Notes under the pieces: generated by a model
The model's input: the letters and a program-made list of their open reading frames with translations, nothing else
Told to the model about the DNA's origin: nothing
The model's database searches: none
From: JBFAPK01 sp040676675
GTDB lineage: Bacteria > Actinomycetota > Actinomycetes > Mycobacteriales > Micromonosporaceae
NCBI RefSeq assembly: GCF_040676675.1
Contig: NZ_JBFAPK010000002.1
Coordinates: forward strand, 310,001 to 374,000
Length of the DNA: 64,000 nt
Direction: 5' to 3'
Translations under genes and position numbers: made by a program
In this document: piece by piece, positions 1 through 8,973 of the stretch
Position numbering within the stretch: the stretch's first letter is position 1
Layout: each line of letters starts with the position of its first letter

Positions 1-1
1 C

Positions 2-394
2 GCCCTGGCGCTCGGGCCGGCCATGGTGCTCGCCCGCATCGTCCGGGTGGAGACGCTCGCCGTGCTGCGCGCCGACTACCTGCGTACCGCCCGCGCCAAG
101 CGCCTCCCGGACCGGGTGGTCTACCTGCGCCACGCCCTGCCCAACGCGTTGACCGCCACCATCACCCTGTGCGGCCTGCTGCTGGGCGGGATGGTGGCCG
201 GCACCGTCCTGGTGGAGAACGTCTTCGCCTGGCCCGGGCTGGGCAGCACCATCGTGCAGTCGATCCTGGCCAAGGACTATCCGGCCGTACAGGGCGTGGT
301 GCTCGTCTACGGGGTCGGCGTACTGCTGGTGAACCTGGTGGTCGACGTCGCCCTGGCGCTGCTCGACCCACGTTCCACCATCCGGGAGGGCTGA
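2..394 (+). CDS. Dipeptide/oligopeptide ABC transporter permease (DppB type), 5' end cut off by the window
   Basis: This is the C-terminal 130 or so residues of an inner-membrane permease for peptides. The reading frame is open from base 2, so the start lies upstream; the internal ATG at 23 is only a methionine inside the protein. The segment 'RVETLAVLRADYLRTARAKRLP' (shown here only as landmark words VETL, DYLRTARAKRL) is the EAA-type cytoplasmic loop that docks on the ATPase, with the usual pattern DY-RTARAKGL. Three hydrophobic segments follow, including the GLLLGG and VENVFAWPGLG motifs of DppB proteins. The next gene starts 3 bases after the stop, so the two are co-transcribed. The matching periplasmic-type binding protein is not in the window and probably lies upstream. 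Confidence 0.93.
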   Translation, partial: ALALGPAMVLARIVRVETLAVLRADYLRTARAKRLPDRVVYLRHALPNALTATITLCGLLLGGMVAGTVLVENVFAWPGLGSTIVQSILAKDYPAVQGVVLVYGVGVLLVNLVVDVALALLDPRSTIREG

Positions 395-397
395 CCG

Positions 398-2410
398 GTG
401 CGAGCGAGATCAACCTGGCGGGACGTGCTGAGGACCCCGCTCGGCGCCGCCGCGACCGTGCTGCTCGCCGCCGTGCTCGTACTCGCGGTTGTCGCGCCGC
501 CGATCTGGTCGGCCCGGGCCGACGCGCCGGACACCGGCCAGATCCTCGCCGGTCCCTCCCCGGCGCACTGGATGGGCACCGACAGCCTGGGCCGGGACAT
601 CCTCGCCCGGGTACTGGTCGCCACCCGGCTCTCCGTCGAGCTGGCGCTGGCGGCCACCGGGATCGGGGTGCTGATCGGCCTGCTGCTCGGCACCGCGCCG
701 CTGCTGCTCGGGGCCCGCGTCGGTCGGCTGGTCCTCGCGGCCGTCAACATCGCGGTCGCCTTTCCCGGCCTGCTGCTGGCGCTCTTCTTCGCGGTGATCT
801 TCGGGGTCGGCCGAACCGGGGCCCTGCTGGCGATCGGCTTCGCCATCGCACCGGGGTTCGCCCGCCTCACCCAGACGCTGACCGCCCGCGTGGCGGGGCT
901 GGACTTCGCGGCCGCGGCCCGCATCGCCGGGGTGGGACGGTTCCGGCTGTTCCTGCGGCACGTCCTGCCGAACGTCGGCGAGCCGCTGGTCGTCAACGCC
1001 ACCATCGCGGCCGGCAACGCGCTGCTCGCCTTCGCCGGGCTCTCCTTCCTCGGCCTCGGGGTGCAGCCGCCGGGCTACGACTGGGGCCGGTTGCTCGGCG
1101 ACGGGCTCGGCGGCATCTACGTGCACCCGGCCGCCGCGCTGGCCCCCGGCGTCGCCGTCGTCGTCGCCGGTCTGGCCTTCAACCTCTTCGGTGAGGCGCT
1201 CGCCAAGACCATCGGCCCGCGCGGCCCGCTGCCCGCCGGCCGGCGCCGGCCGCAGCGCCCCGCGCCGGTACCGGCCGCCTCGCCGCCGGCCGGCGGGGAG
1301 ACCGTGCTCGACGTGCGCGACCTGCGGGTGGCGTTCCCGGGCCCGGTCACGCCGGTACGCGGGGTCGACCTCACCATCCGGCGCGGCGAGGCGGTCGGGC
1401 TCGTCGGTGAGTCGGGGTCGGGCAAGAGCCTGACCGCCCTGGCCGTGGCCCAGCTCGTCGAGGAGCCCGGCGAGGTACGCGCCGAGCGGCTCGAACTGCT
1501 CGGCACCGACCTGACCGCCGGCCCCGTCCGGGCCCGGCGGCGGCTGCTGGGCACCTCGCTGGCCATGGTCTTCCAGGACCCGATGACCTCCTTCAACCCG
1601 ACCATGCGTGTGGGACGGCAGCTCGCCGAGGTTGCCCGGACCCACCAGGGGATGAACCGGCGGCAGGCGCTGGCCCGGGCGGTCGACCGGTTGCGCGCGG
1701 TACGGATACCCGCCGCGGCGCGGCGTGCCGGGCAGTTCCCGCACGAGTTCTCCGGCGGCATGCGACAGCGGGCGATGATCGGCATGGGGTTGATGGGCAG
1801 CCCGGCCCTCGTCATCGCCGACGAACCGACCACCGCCCTCGACGTCACCGTGCAACGGCGGGTACTGCGGCTGCTCGCCGACATCCGCGCCGCCGACGGG
1901 GTGGCGCTGCTGCTCATCAGCCACGACATCACCGTGGTCGGGCAGGTCTGCGACCGGGTGCTGGTGATGTACGCCGGACGCGTCGTCGAGGAGCTGACCG
2001 TCGCCGAACTGCGCGCCGGCGGGCGCCACCCGTACACCCGGGCCCTGCTGGCCGCGGTGCCGGACCTGACCACCGACCGGCACGCCCCGCTCGCCGTGAT
2101 ACCCGGCCGCCCCGCCGACCCGGCCGATCCCGCGCCCGGCTGCGCGTTCGCGCCGCGCTGCGGCTTCGCCGACGAGAGGTGCGCGCGCGCCGATCCGCCG
2201 CTGGCCGTCGACGGCACCGGCCGGCGGGTCGCGTGCTGGCACACCGAGCGGGTCGCCCGGGCCGCCGACCCCGCCACCCGGCCGGCCGCCGACCCTGCCG
2301 ATCTGGCGGCCGCCGACCCCGTCGCCGGGCTAGCCGGGCCGGGGCCGGGGCCGGCTCCGGGGCCGGGAAACTCCGACGAACGGGAGGTCCGGATCGGTGA
2401 CCAGTCGTGA
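398..2410 (+). CDS. Fused peptide ABC transporter permease-ATPase (DppC-DppD in one chain)
   Basis: A 670-residue protein joins two subunits that are usually separate. Residues 1-275 are a DppC-type permease: an N-terminal membrane segment, the 'MGTDSLGRDILARV' block and the EAA loop 'AAARIAGVGRFRLFLRHVLP'. A proline- and arginine-rich linker (about 275-305) leads into a DppD-type ATPase with Walker A GESGSGKS at 337-344, Q-loop VFQDPMTSFNP, signature FSGGMRQR and Walker B ALVIADEPTTALD. The tail carries the cysteine-containing oligopeptide-ABC C-terminal domain (GCAFAPRCGFADERC). The GTG start lies 3 bases after the previous stop. The stop overlaps the next GTG by 4 bases. Such permease-ATPase fusions occur in actinobacteria. 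No stop or frame shift separates the halves. Membrane topology requires the ATPase to be cytoplasmic, which the linker position allows. Confidence 0.92.
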   Translation: MRARSTWRDVLRTPLGAAATVLLAAVLVLAVVAPPIWSARADAPDTGQILAGPSPAHWMGTDSLGRDILARVLVATRLSVELALAATGIGVLIGLLLGTAPLLLGARVGRLVLAAVNIAVAFPGLLLALFFAVIFGVGRTGALLAIGFAIAPGFARLTQTLTARVAGLDFAAAARIAGVGRFRLFLRHVLPNVGEPLVVNATIAAGNALLAFAGLSFLGLGVQPPGYDWGRLLGDGLGGIYVHPAAALAPGVAVVVAGLAFNLFGEALAKTIGPRGPLPAGRRRPQRPAPVPAASPPAGGETVLDVRDLRVAFPGPVTPVRGVDLTIRRGEAVGLVGESGSGKSLTALAVAQLVEEPGEVRAERLELLGTDLTAGPVRARRRLLGTSLAMVFQDPMTSFNPTMRVGRQLAEVARTHQGMNRRQALARAVDRLRAVRIPAAARRAGQFPHEFSGGMRQRAMIGMGLMGSPALVIADEPTTALDVTVQRRVLRLLADIRAADGVALLLISHDITVVGQVCDRVLVMYAGRVVEELTVAELRAGGRHPYTRALLAAVPDLTTDRHAPLAVIPGRPADPADPAPGCAFAPRCGFADERCARADPPLAVDGTGRRVACWHTERVARAADPATRPAADPADLAAADPVAGLAGPGPGPAPGPGNSDEREVRIGDQS

Positions 2411-3456
2411 GTGAGTTGCGCTTCGAGCAGGTCACCGTGCGGTTCGGCCGGCGCCGGCACGCGCTGACCGCCGTCGACCGGGTCGACCTGACCGTACCCG
2501 CCGGCAGCGTCGTCGGGCTGGTGGGCGAGTCGGGCTCGGGCAAGTCGACGCTGGCCCGGGCCGCCGTCGGGCTGACCCCGGTCAGCGGCGGACGGGTGTT
2601 CTTCGACGGGCAGCCGCTGCGCCGGGCGTACCGGGGCGAGGCGCGCCGCCCCGTGCAGCTCGTCTTCCAGGATCCGTACTCGTCGCTGGACCCCCGCATG
2701 TCCGTCGGCGCCTCCGTCGGTGAGGCCGTCTCCCGCGCGGTACGCGGGCGCGCCGCCCGGCGGGCGGAGGTCGCCCGCCTGTTGGAGCTGGTCGACCTGC
2801 CGGCCGACCACGCGGGCCGCTACCCCGCGGAACTCTCGGGCGGGCAGCGGCAGCGGGTGGCCATCGCCAGGGCCCTGGCCGCCCGCCCACGGGTGCTCGT
2901 CGCCGACGAGATCACCTCGGCGCTCGACGTCTCCATCCAGGGCACCGTGCTCAACCTGGTCCGCGACCTGCACCGTTCGCTGCGCCTGTCGATGCTGTTC
3001 ATCTCGCACAACCTCGCGGTCGTCCGCTACGTCAGCGACTTCGTCGCGGTCATGTACCTGGGCCGGATCGTCGAGTTCGGACCGGTCGACGAGCTGCTCG
3101 CCGAGCCGCGCCACCCGTACACCCGGGAGCTGCTCGCCGCCGCCCCGCGCGCCGGCGCCGGCGGCCTCGGCCGGCCCGACGCGGACCCCGGCCCGCGCGG
3201 CGGCACCCTCGACCCGGCCGACGCCGAACCCGTTCCGCCGGCCGTGGCCGACGCCGAGCCCGCCGACCCGCACCGGCCGCCGTCCGGCTGCCGGTTCCAC
3301 CCCCGCTGCCCGGTCGGCCCGCTGGTCCACGCCGAGCGCGCGATCTGCCGCACCACCGAGCCGACCGCCCCGGCCCACCGCGCCGGCGCCGCCTGCCACT
3401 TCGCGGCGAGCCCCCGCCCCGGGGCGCCGACCGCCCACCCCGAACCCGTCGCGTGA
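2407..3456 (+). CDS. Peptide ABC transporter ATP-binding protein (DppF/OppF type)
   Basis: A 349-residue ATPase is the second motor of the peptide importer. It has Walker A GESGSGKS (40-47), Q-loop VFQDPYSSLDPRMSVG, signature ELSGGQRQRVAIARALA, Walker B VLVADEITSALD and the switch histidine in FISHNLAVV. The C-terminal 100 residues form the oligopeptide-specific extension with a GCRFHPRCP cysteine motif, interrupted by a long acidic, proline-rich stretch. The GTG start overlaps the stop of the fused permease-ATPase (GTGA), which implies translational coupling. The D-loop reads SALD instead of TALD, a common variant. Substrate specificity would be set by the binding protein outside the window; the neighbours point to peptides. 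Confidence 0.95.
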   Translation: MSELRFEQVTVRFGRRRHALTAVDRVDLTVPAGSVVGLVGESGSGKSTLARAAVGLTPVSGGRVFFDGQPLRRAYRGEARRPVQLVFQDPYSSLDPRMSVGASVGEAVSRAVRGRAARRAEVARLLELVDLPADHAGRYPAELSGGQRQRVAIARALAARPRVLVADEITSALDVSIQGTVLNLVRDLHRSLRLSMLFISHNLAVVRYVSDFVAVMYLGRIVEFGPVDELLAEPRHPYTRELLAAAPRAGAGGLGRPDADPGPRGGTLDPADAEPVPPAVADAEPADPHRPPSGCRFHPRCPVGPLVHAERAICRTTEPTAPAHRAGAACHFAASPRPGAPTAHPEPVA

Positions 3457-3506
3457 ACCCGCGACCCAGCACCACGGCCCATCGCCACCCGACCGAGGAG
3501 GAGCCG

Positions 3507-6500
3507 GTGACCCGACGCCAGCGCATCGACGACCTGACCGATTTCGCGGTACCCGAGCAGCCCGCCCTCTCCCCGGACGGCAGCCAGTGCGTCTACGTGC
3601 TGCGTACCGCCGACGCCGGCGCCGACCGCAACCCGCGCTCGCTCTGGCGCGTGGGTACCCGCACCGGCCAGCCGCACCGGCTTACCCGGGGCGACGCCGA
3701 CTCGGCGCCGGCGTGGTCACCGGACGGCACCCGGGTGGCCTTCCTGCGGGCCCAGGACGGACCGCCACAGCTCTGGCTGCTACCGATGGACGGCGGCGAG
3801 CCCGAACGGCTGACCGACCTGCCGCTGGGCGCCGGCGCACCGGTGTGGAGCCCGGACGGCTCGAAGATCGCCTTCGCCGCGCCCACCGATCCGGACGCCG
3901 CGCCCGGCGAGGACGACGAGGCCCGGGCCCGCCGCGACCGCGCCCCGATGGTCACCGAGCGGCTGGACTACCAGGCCGACGGGGCGGGGCTGCTGCGGGG
4001 CGTACGCCGGCACCTGCACGTGCTCGACCTGGCCAGCCGCGAGTGCCGGCAGGTCACCGAGGGCGACTGGCACGCGGGCCCGCCCGCCTGGTCCCCCGAC
4101 GGGACCACGCTGGCCTACCCGGCGGCGACCGCGCCCGACGCCGACCTCACCGCCCGGGTGCCGGTCCACGTCGTCGACGTGACCACCACGGTCGCGGCGC
4201 CCCGGCCGGTGGGCCTGCCCGACGGGATGGCCGGCACCGTCACCTGGACCGTGGACGGTTCCGCGCTGCTGGTCGTGGGCACCCCCGGCGCGCCCACCGG
4301 GCACGCCGGGCTGTTGCGGGTACCGCTGGACGGCGGCCCGGTCACCGACCTCGCCGCCGCGCTGGACCGCAACGTGATGGCGGGTGCCCCGGGCTACCCG
4401 GGCGCCGTGCCCCGGCTCGCGGCCGGCGGCACCACCACGCTCTTCTGCGTCCGGGACCGGGGCTGCACCCACCTCTACTCGGTCCCGGTCGACGGCGGTA
4501 CGCCCGCCCCGGTCGTCGCGGGGGCCGGGGAGAACGTCGGCGGGCTCGCCGTGGCCGGCGACACCGCCGTGGTCGTCCTGGCCACCCCGACCTCCTTCGG
4601 CGAGGTGGTGGCGATCGACCTGACGACCGGCGAGCGGAACGTCCGGACCGGACACGGGGCGGCCCTGGCCGGGGTCGAGCTCTTCGCCCGCGAGGAGCGC
4701 GAGTTCACCGTCTCCGACGGCACCGTCGTGCCCGGCTGGCTGATCCGCGACCCGGCGGCGACCGGACCGGGGCCGCTGCTGCTGGACATCCACGGCGGAC
4801 CGCACAACGCGTGGAACGGCGCGGCCGACGAGATCCACCTCTACCACCAGGAGCTGGCCGCCCGGGGCTGGAGCGTGCTGTTGCTCAACCCGCGCGGCAG
4901 CGACGGCTACGGCGAGCGCTTCTACACGGCCGTGTCGGGGGGCTGGGGCGTCGCCGACGCCGACGACCTGCTGGAGCCGATCGACGCGCTGGTCGCCGAG
5001 GGGGTGGCCGACCCGCGCCGGCTCGCGGTCGCCGGCTACAGCTACGGCGGCTACCTGACCTGCTACCTCACCGGCCGCGACGACCGGTTCGCCGCGGCCG
5101 TCGCCGGCGGCGTGGTCAGCGACCTGACCAGCATGGCCGGCACCTCCGACGACGGTCACCTCCTGAGCGAGTACGAGCTGGGCGGCACCCCCTGGGCGGC
5201 GCCCGAGCGGTATCGGGCCTCCTCCCCGCTGGAGCTGGTCGGCAACGTCCGCACCCCCACCCTGATCCTGCACGGCGCCGACGACGTCCGCTGCCCGGTC
5301 GGGCAGGCCCAGCAGTGGCACACCGCGCTGCGCGAGCGGGGCGTACCGACCCGCCTGGTGCTCTACCCGGACGCCTCGCACCTGTTCATCCTCGACGGTC
5401 CGCCGTCGCAGCGGATCGACTTCAACCGGCGCATCGTCGACTGGCTGGTGGAGCACGTCACCGCCGGCCACCCCCGGATCGACGCCGCACACTGGCAGCG
5501 CCGGCTGGCCGTCCTCGCCGCCCGACACGGGGTACCGGGCGCCGCGCTCGGCATCCTGCGCGTGCGTACCGCCGACGACGCCGGCGCGGACGAGCTCGTC
5601 GAGGCGGCGTACGGCGTGCTCAACGTCGAGACCGGGGTGGCGGTCACCACCGACTCGCTGTTCCAGATCGGCTCGATCTCGAAGGTCTGGACCGCCACCG
5701 TGGCCATGCAACTGGTCGACGAGGGCCGGCTCGACCTGGACACCCCGGTCGCCGAGTACCTGCCGGAGCTGCGCCTCGCCGACGCCGACGTGGCCAAGCG
5801 CGTCACCATGCGGCACCTGCTCACCCACACCAGCGGCATCGACGGCGACGTCTTCACCGACACCGGCCGGGGCGACGACTGTCTGGAGAAGTACGTCGCC
5901 CTGCTGGGCGAGGTGGCGCAGAACCATCCGCTCGGCGTCACCTGGTCGTACTGCAACTCGGGCTTCGCCCTGGCCGGCCGGGTGATCGAGCGGATCACCG
6001 GGGGCAGCTGGGACCAGGCCATGCGCGACCGGGTCTTCGCCCCGCTCGGCCTGCGGCACACCGTCACCCTGCCGGAGGAGGCGCTGCTGCACCGCGCCGC
6101 CGTGGGGCACGTCGGCGACGACGAGCCGACCCGGGCGCCGGTGTGGACGCTGCCCCGCGCGCTGGGTCCGGCGGGTCTGATCACCTCGACCCCGGCCGAC
6201 GTGCTCGCCTTCGCCCGCGCGCACCTGGCCGGCGGGGTGGCCGCCGACGGTACCCGCCTGCTGAGCGCGGGCGGCACCGCCACGATGGCCCGCAAGCACG
6301 CCGACCTGCCCGACCGGTACAGCCTCGGCGACTCGTGGGGCATCGGCTGGATCCGGTTCGACTGGGACGGCCACCGGCTCGTCGGCCACGACGGCAACAC
6401 CATCGGCCAGGCCGCCTTCCTGCGCCTCCTGCCCGAGCAGGGGCTCGCCGTCACGCTGCTCACCAACGGCGGTCGCGCCCGCGACCTCTACGAGGAGCTG

Positions 6501-6857
6501 TACCGGGAGATCTTCGCCGAACTCGCGGGCGTCGCCATGCCCGAGCCGCTGGCGCCGCCGGAGCCGCCCGTCGCGGTGCAGATCGAGCCGCACCTGGGCA
6601 CGTACGAGCGGGCCGGCGCGCGGCTGGAGGTCCACGCCGGCGCGGACGGCCCGACGCTGCGGATCACGGTCACCGGCCCGCTCGCGGAGCTGGTCCCGGA
6701 GCAGAGCCGGGAGTACCCGATGGTGGCCCTGCGGGAGAACCTCTACCTGGTCCGGGAGCCGCAGGCGCAGACCTGGTCGCCGGTGACCTTCTACGCCCTG
6801 CCGACCGGCGAGCGGTACCTGCACTTCGGGGTCCGGGCCACGCCGAAGGTCGGGTGA
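3507..6857 (+). CDS. Prolyl-oligopeptidase (S9) fused to a beta-lactamase-family serine hydrolase
   Basis: This 1,116-residue chain carries two complete serine hydrolases. Residues 1-400 form a WD40-like propeller with TolB-type repeats (SPDG-x-x-IAF). Residues 400-650 are an S9 alpha/beta hydrolase with nucleophile Ser512 in GYSYGGY, the acid in HGADDVRCP and the base in DASHLF. From about 655 a class-C-like domain follows, with S723-ISK (SxxK), a YCNSG (YxN) motif and HDGNT as the third motif, then a lipocalin-like C-terminal domain. I chose GTG 3507 because GAGGAGGAG sits 4-12 bases upstream; a GTG at 3453 is open but has no such site. There is no signal peptide, so it is probably cytoplasmic. 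Beta-lactamase relatives of this type include D-aminopeptidases, which suits the racemase cassette downstream. The dual activity is inferred. Confidence 0.88.
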   Translation: MTRRQRIDDLTDFAVPEQPALSPDGSQCVYVLRTADAGADRNPRSLWRVGTRTGQPHRLTRGDADSAPAWSPDGTRVAFLRAQDGPPQLWLLPMDGGEPERLTDLPLGAGAPVWSPDGSKIAFAAPTDPDAAPGEDDEARARRDRAPMVTERLDYQADGAGLLRGVRRHLHVLDLASRECRQVTEGDWHAGPPAWSPDGTTLAYPAATAPDADLTARVPVHVVDVTTTVAAPRPVGLPDGMAGTVTWTVDGSALLVVGTPGAPTGHAGLLRVPLDGGPVTDLAAALDRNVMAGAPGYPGAVPRLAAGGTTTLFCVRDRGCTHLYSVPVDGGTPAPVVAGAGENVGGLAVAGDTAVVVLATPTSFGEVVAIDLTTGERNVRTGHGAALAGVELFAREEREFTVSDGTVVPGWLIRDPAATGPGPLLLDIHGGPHNAWNGAADEIHLYHQELAARGWSVLLLNPRGSDGYGERFYTAVSGGWGVADADDLLEPIDALVAEGVADPRRLAVAGYSYGGYLTCYLTGRDDRFAAAVAGGVVSDLTSMAGTSDDGHLLSEYELGGTPWAAPERYRASSPLELVGNVRTPTLILHGADDVRCPVGQAQQWHTALRERGVPTRLVLYPDASHLFILDGPPSQRIDFNRRIVDWLVEHVTAGHPRIDAAHWQRRLAVLAARHGVPGAALGILRVRTADDAGADELVEAAYGVLNVETGVAVTTDSLFQIGSISKVWTATVAMQLVDEGRLDLDTPVAEYLPELRLADADVAKRVTMRHLLTHTSGIDGDVFTDTGRGDDCLEKYVALLGEVAQNHPLGVTWSYCNSGFALAGRVIERITGGSWDQAMRDRVFAPLGLRHTVTLPEEALLHRAAVGHVGDDEPTRAPVWTLPRALGPAGLITSTPADVLAFARAHLAGGVAADGTRLLSAGGTATMARKHADLPDRYSLGDSWGIGWIRFDWDGHRLVGHDGNTIGQAAFLRLLPEQGLAVTLLTNGGRARDLYEELYREIFAELAGVAMPEPLAPPEPPVAVQIEPHLGTYERAGARLEVHAGADGPTLRITVTGPLAELVPEQSREYPMVALRENLYLVREPQAQTWSPVTFYALPTGERYLHFGVRATPKVG

Positions 6858-8038
6858 CCGTGGCGCCGGCGGCGGTCGAGCGGATGCGGGCGGCGCTGCC
6901 CGCGCTGCTCGCCGACATCGAGGAGCTGGTGACCTGCGAGTCGCCCTCGGCCGACCTGGCGGCCGTGGCCGCCAGCGCGGACGCGGTCGCGCGGGTCGGC
7001 GCGCGCCGCCTCGGGGCGGCGCCGGAGCGGATCGTCCTCGACGGCCGTACCCACCTGCGCTGGCGGTTCGGCGCCGGGGCGCGGCGGGTGCTGCTGCTCG
7101 GCCACCACGACACGGTGTGGCCGCGCGGCTCGCTGGCGACCCACCCGTTCCGCGTCGACGGCGGCGTGCTGCGCGGACCCGGCTGTTTCGACATGAAGGC
7201 CGGCCTGGTGATGGCGCTGCACGCGGTCGCCGCCCTCGGCGACCGTGCGGGCGTGACGCTGCTGGTCACCGGGGACGAGGAGGTGGGCTCGGTCAGCTCG
7301 CGCGGGCTCGTCGAGCGGGAGGCCGCCGGCTGCGTCGCGGCCCTGGTGCTGGAGGCGTCCGGCGACGGCGGGGCGGTCAAGACCGAGCGCAAGGGCGTCT
7401 CGCTGTACCGGGTCGGGGTGCGCGGGCGGGCCGCGCACGCCGGGCTGGAACCCGAGCGCGGCGTCAACGCCGCCGTCGAGCTGGCCCACCAGGTGCTCGC
7501 CGTCGCCGCGCTCGCCGACCCGGGCCGGGGTACCACCGTCACCCCGACCGTGCTGTCGGCCGGTACCACGACCAACACCGTCCCGGCCGCCGGCGGTTTC
7601 GACGTCGACGTACGGGTCCGCGAGGTGGCCGAGGAGCGGCGCGTACGGGAGGCGATGCGGGCGCTCGCCCCGGTGCTGGCGGGGGCGCGGCTGGAGGTGA
7701 CCGGCGGCCCCAACCGGCCGCCGCTGCCCGCGAGCGCCTCGGCGTGGCTGTTCGCCCACGCGGCGGCGCTCGCCGCGGAGTTGGAGCTGCCGCCGCTGGT
7801 GGCCGCGGCGGTCGGCGGCGGCTCGGACGGCAACTTCACGGCGGGCGTCGGCACCCCCACCCTCGACGGGCTCGGCGCCGTCGGCGGTGGCGCCCACGCC
7901 GACGACGAGCACGTCCTGGTCGACGCCCTGCCGCCGCGCACCGCGCTGCTCGCCGCGCTCGCCGGCGACCTGCTCGCCGGCGCGCGGCGGTCGGCCTCCA
8001 CCAACGACGGTGCCCGGGATGGTTCACGGCGACCATGA
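6854..8038 (+). CDS. M20-family metallohydrolase, probable N-succinyl-L-amino-acid desuccinylase
   Basis: A 394-residue zinc hydrolase of the M20/carboxypeptidase-G2 family. The metal motif LLGHHDTVWPRG is followed by GPGCFDMKAG and the catalytic glutamate motif TGDEEVGS. A dimerisation domain sits in the middle (GRAAHAGLEPERGVNAA), and the last ligand lies near GGAHADDEHV. The GTG start at 6854 overlaps the preceding stop (GTGA); a second GTG at 6860 is possible. The stop overlaps the next ATG by 4 bases. In the Geobacillus kaustophilus D-to-L amino-acid pathway an M20 enzyme removes succinate from N-succinyl-L-amino acids made by the racemase. The same gene trio occurs here, so I infer that role. 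A plain glutamate carboxypeptidase or dipeptidase is the alternative. Confidence 0.87.
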   Translation: MTVAPAAVERMRAALPALLADIEELVTCESPSADLAAVAASADAVARVGARRLGAAPERIVLDGRTHLRWRFGAGARRVLLLGHHDTVWPRGSLATHPFRVDGGVLRGPGCFDMKAGLVMALHAVAALGDRAGVTLLVTGDEEVGSVSSRGLVEREAAGCVAALVLEASGDGGAVKTERKGVSLYRVGVRGRAAHAGLEPERGVNAAVELAHQVLAVAALADPGRGTTVTPTVLSAGTTTNTVPAAGGFDVDVRVREVAEERRVREAMRALAPVLAGARLEVTGGPNRPPLPASASAWLFAHAAALAAELELPPLVAAAVGGGSDGNFTAGVGTPTLDGLGAVGGGAHADDEHVLVDALPPRTALLAALAGDLLAGARRSASTNDGARDGSRRP

Positions 8039-8973
8039 CGAACCTCCCCGGGCTGGCGAGCATGGAGCGCATGACTGACCTGCGGCGCGCGGGCGCCGGA
8101 ACACATCCCGGTACCGACGCCGCGTTCGCCGCCGCCGAGGCCGCCGCGCTGGCGGCGGGCGTACGCCTGCGCGAGCTGACCGAACTCGACGACCTCGAAC
8201 CGGTGTACCGGCTCTACGACGGGATCTGGCACCCCGACCCGACGAACCCGCCGGTCACCACCGCGCTGTTGGGGGCGCTGGCCAAGGCCGGCAACTACGT
8301 CGGGGGCGCGTACGACGGCGGCGAGCTGGTCGGCGCCTGCGTCGGGTTCTTCAGCCCGCCCGCCGACGAGGCGATGCACAGCCACATCGCGGGTGTCGGC
8401 GCGGCGGCCCTGGGTCGGGGCGTCGGTTACGCCCTCAAGCTGCACCAGCGCGCCTGGGCGCTGGCCCGCGGCGTACGGACGATCGGGTGGACCTTCGACC
8501 CGCTGGTACGCCGCAACGCGTACTTCAACCTGGCCAAGCTCGCGGCCACCCCGGCCGAGTACCTGCCCAACTTCTACCGGGGCATGCGCGACGGCATCAA
8601 CGGCGACGACGAGACCGACCGGCTGCTGGTGCACTGGGACCTGGCCGGCGACGGGACCGTGGCGGCCTGCGCGGGCATCCCGCGGCGCGTCGACGCGGAG
8701 GCCGAGCGGGCCGCCGGCGCGGTGGTCGGGCTCGGTCGCGGCGACGGGGACGCGCCGGTCGCGGGCGACGTGACCGGCGGGACGGTGCTGGTGGCCGTGC
8801 CGACCGACGTCGAGGCGCTGCGCCGTGCCGATCCGGGGTGCGCCCGGGCGTGGCGGGTGGGGCTGCGCGAGGTGCTCGGCGGGTTGCTGGGCGCGGGGGC
8901 GCGGGTCACCGGCTTCGACCGGGCCGGGTGGTACCTTGTCGCCCGCGACGGGGCGGGAGCGCAGCGGCGATGA
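8035..8973 (+). CDS. GNAT acyltransferase, probable D-amino-acid N-succinyltransferase
   Basis: A 312-residue protein of the large GNAT subgroup that accompanies N-acylamino-acid racemases. The acyl-CoA-binding loop shows as AALGRGVGYALK, after the strand GAYDGGELVGACVGFF. The block TIGWTFDPLVRRNAYFNL and the downstream YRGMRDGINGDDETDRLLVHWDL are typical of this subgroup. The ATG at 8035 overlaps the M20 stop (ATGA); ATGs at 8062 and 8071 are alternatives without clear ribosome-binding sites. In the Geobacillus kaustophilus pathway this protein succinylates D-amino acids with succinyl-CoA. Assignment here rests on family plus order of genes. The last 80 residues are rich in alanine and glycine and less conserved. 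Confidence 0.85.
   Translation: MTNLPGLASMERMTDLRRAGAGTHPGTDAAFAAAEAAALAAGVRLRELTELDDLEPVYRLYDGIWHPDPTNPPVTTALLGALAKAGNYVGGAYDGGELVGACVGFFSPPADEAMHSHIAGVGAAALGRGVGYALKLHQRAWALARGVRTIGWTFDPLVRRNAYFNLAKLAATPAEYLPNFYRGMRDGINGDDETDRLLVHWDLAGDGTVAACAGIPRRVDAEAERAAGAVVGLGRGDGDAPVAGDVTGGTVLVAVPTDVEALRRADPGCARAWRVGLREVLGGLLGAGARVTGFDRAGWYLVARDGAGAQRR

Noticed and set aside
3780..6824. Long minus-strand frame (about 1,000 codons) opposite the S9 fusion gene
   Set aside because: It lies fully antisense to a gene with clear catalytic motifs and shows no protein-like features.
2720..6853. Plus-strand frame running through into the M20 gene
   Set aside because: The part before 6854 is an out-of-frame shadow of the DppF and S9 genes; only the part from 6854 has M20 motifs.
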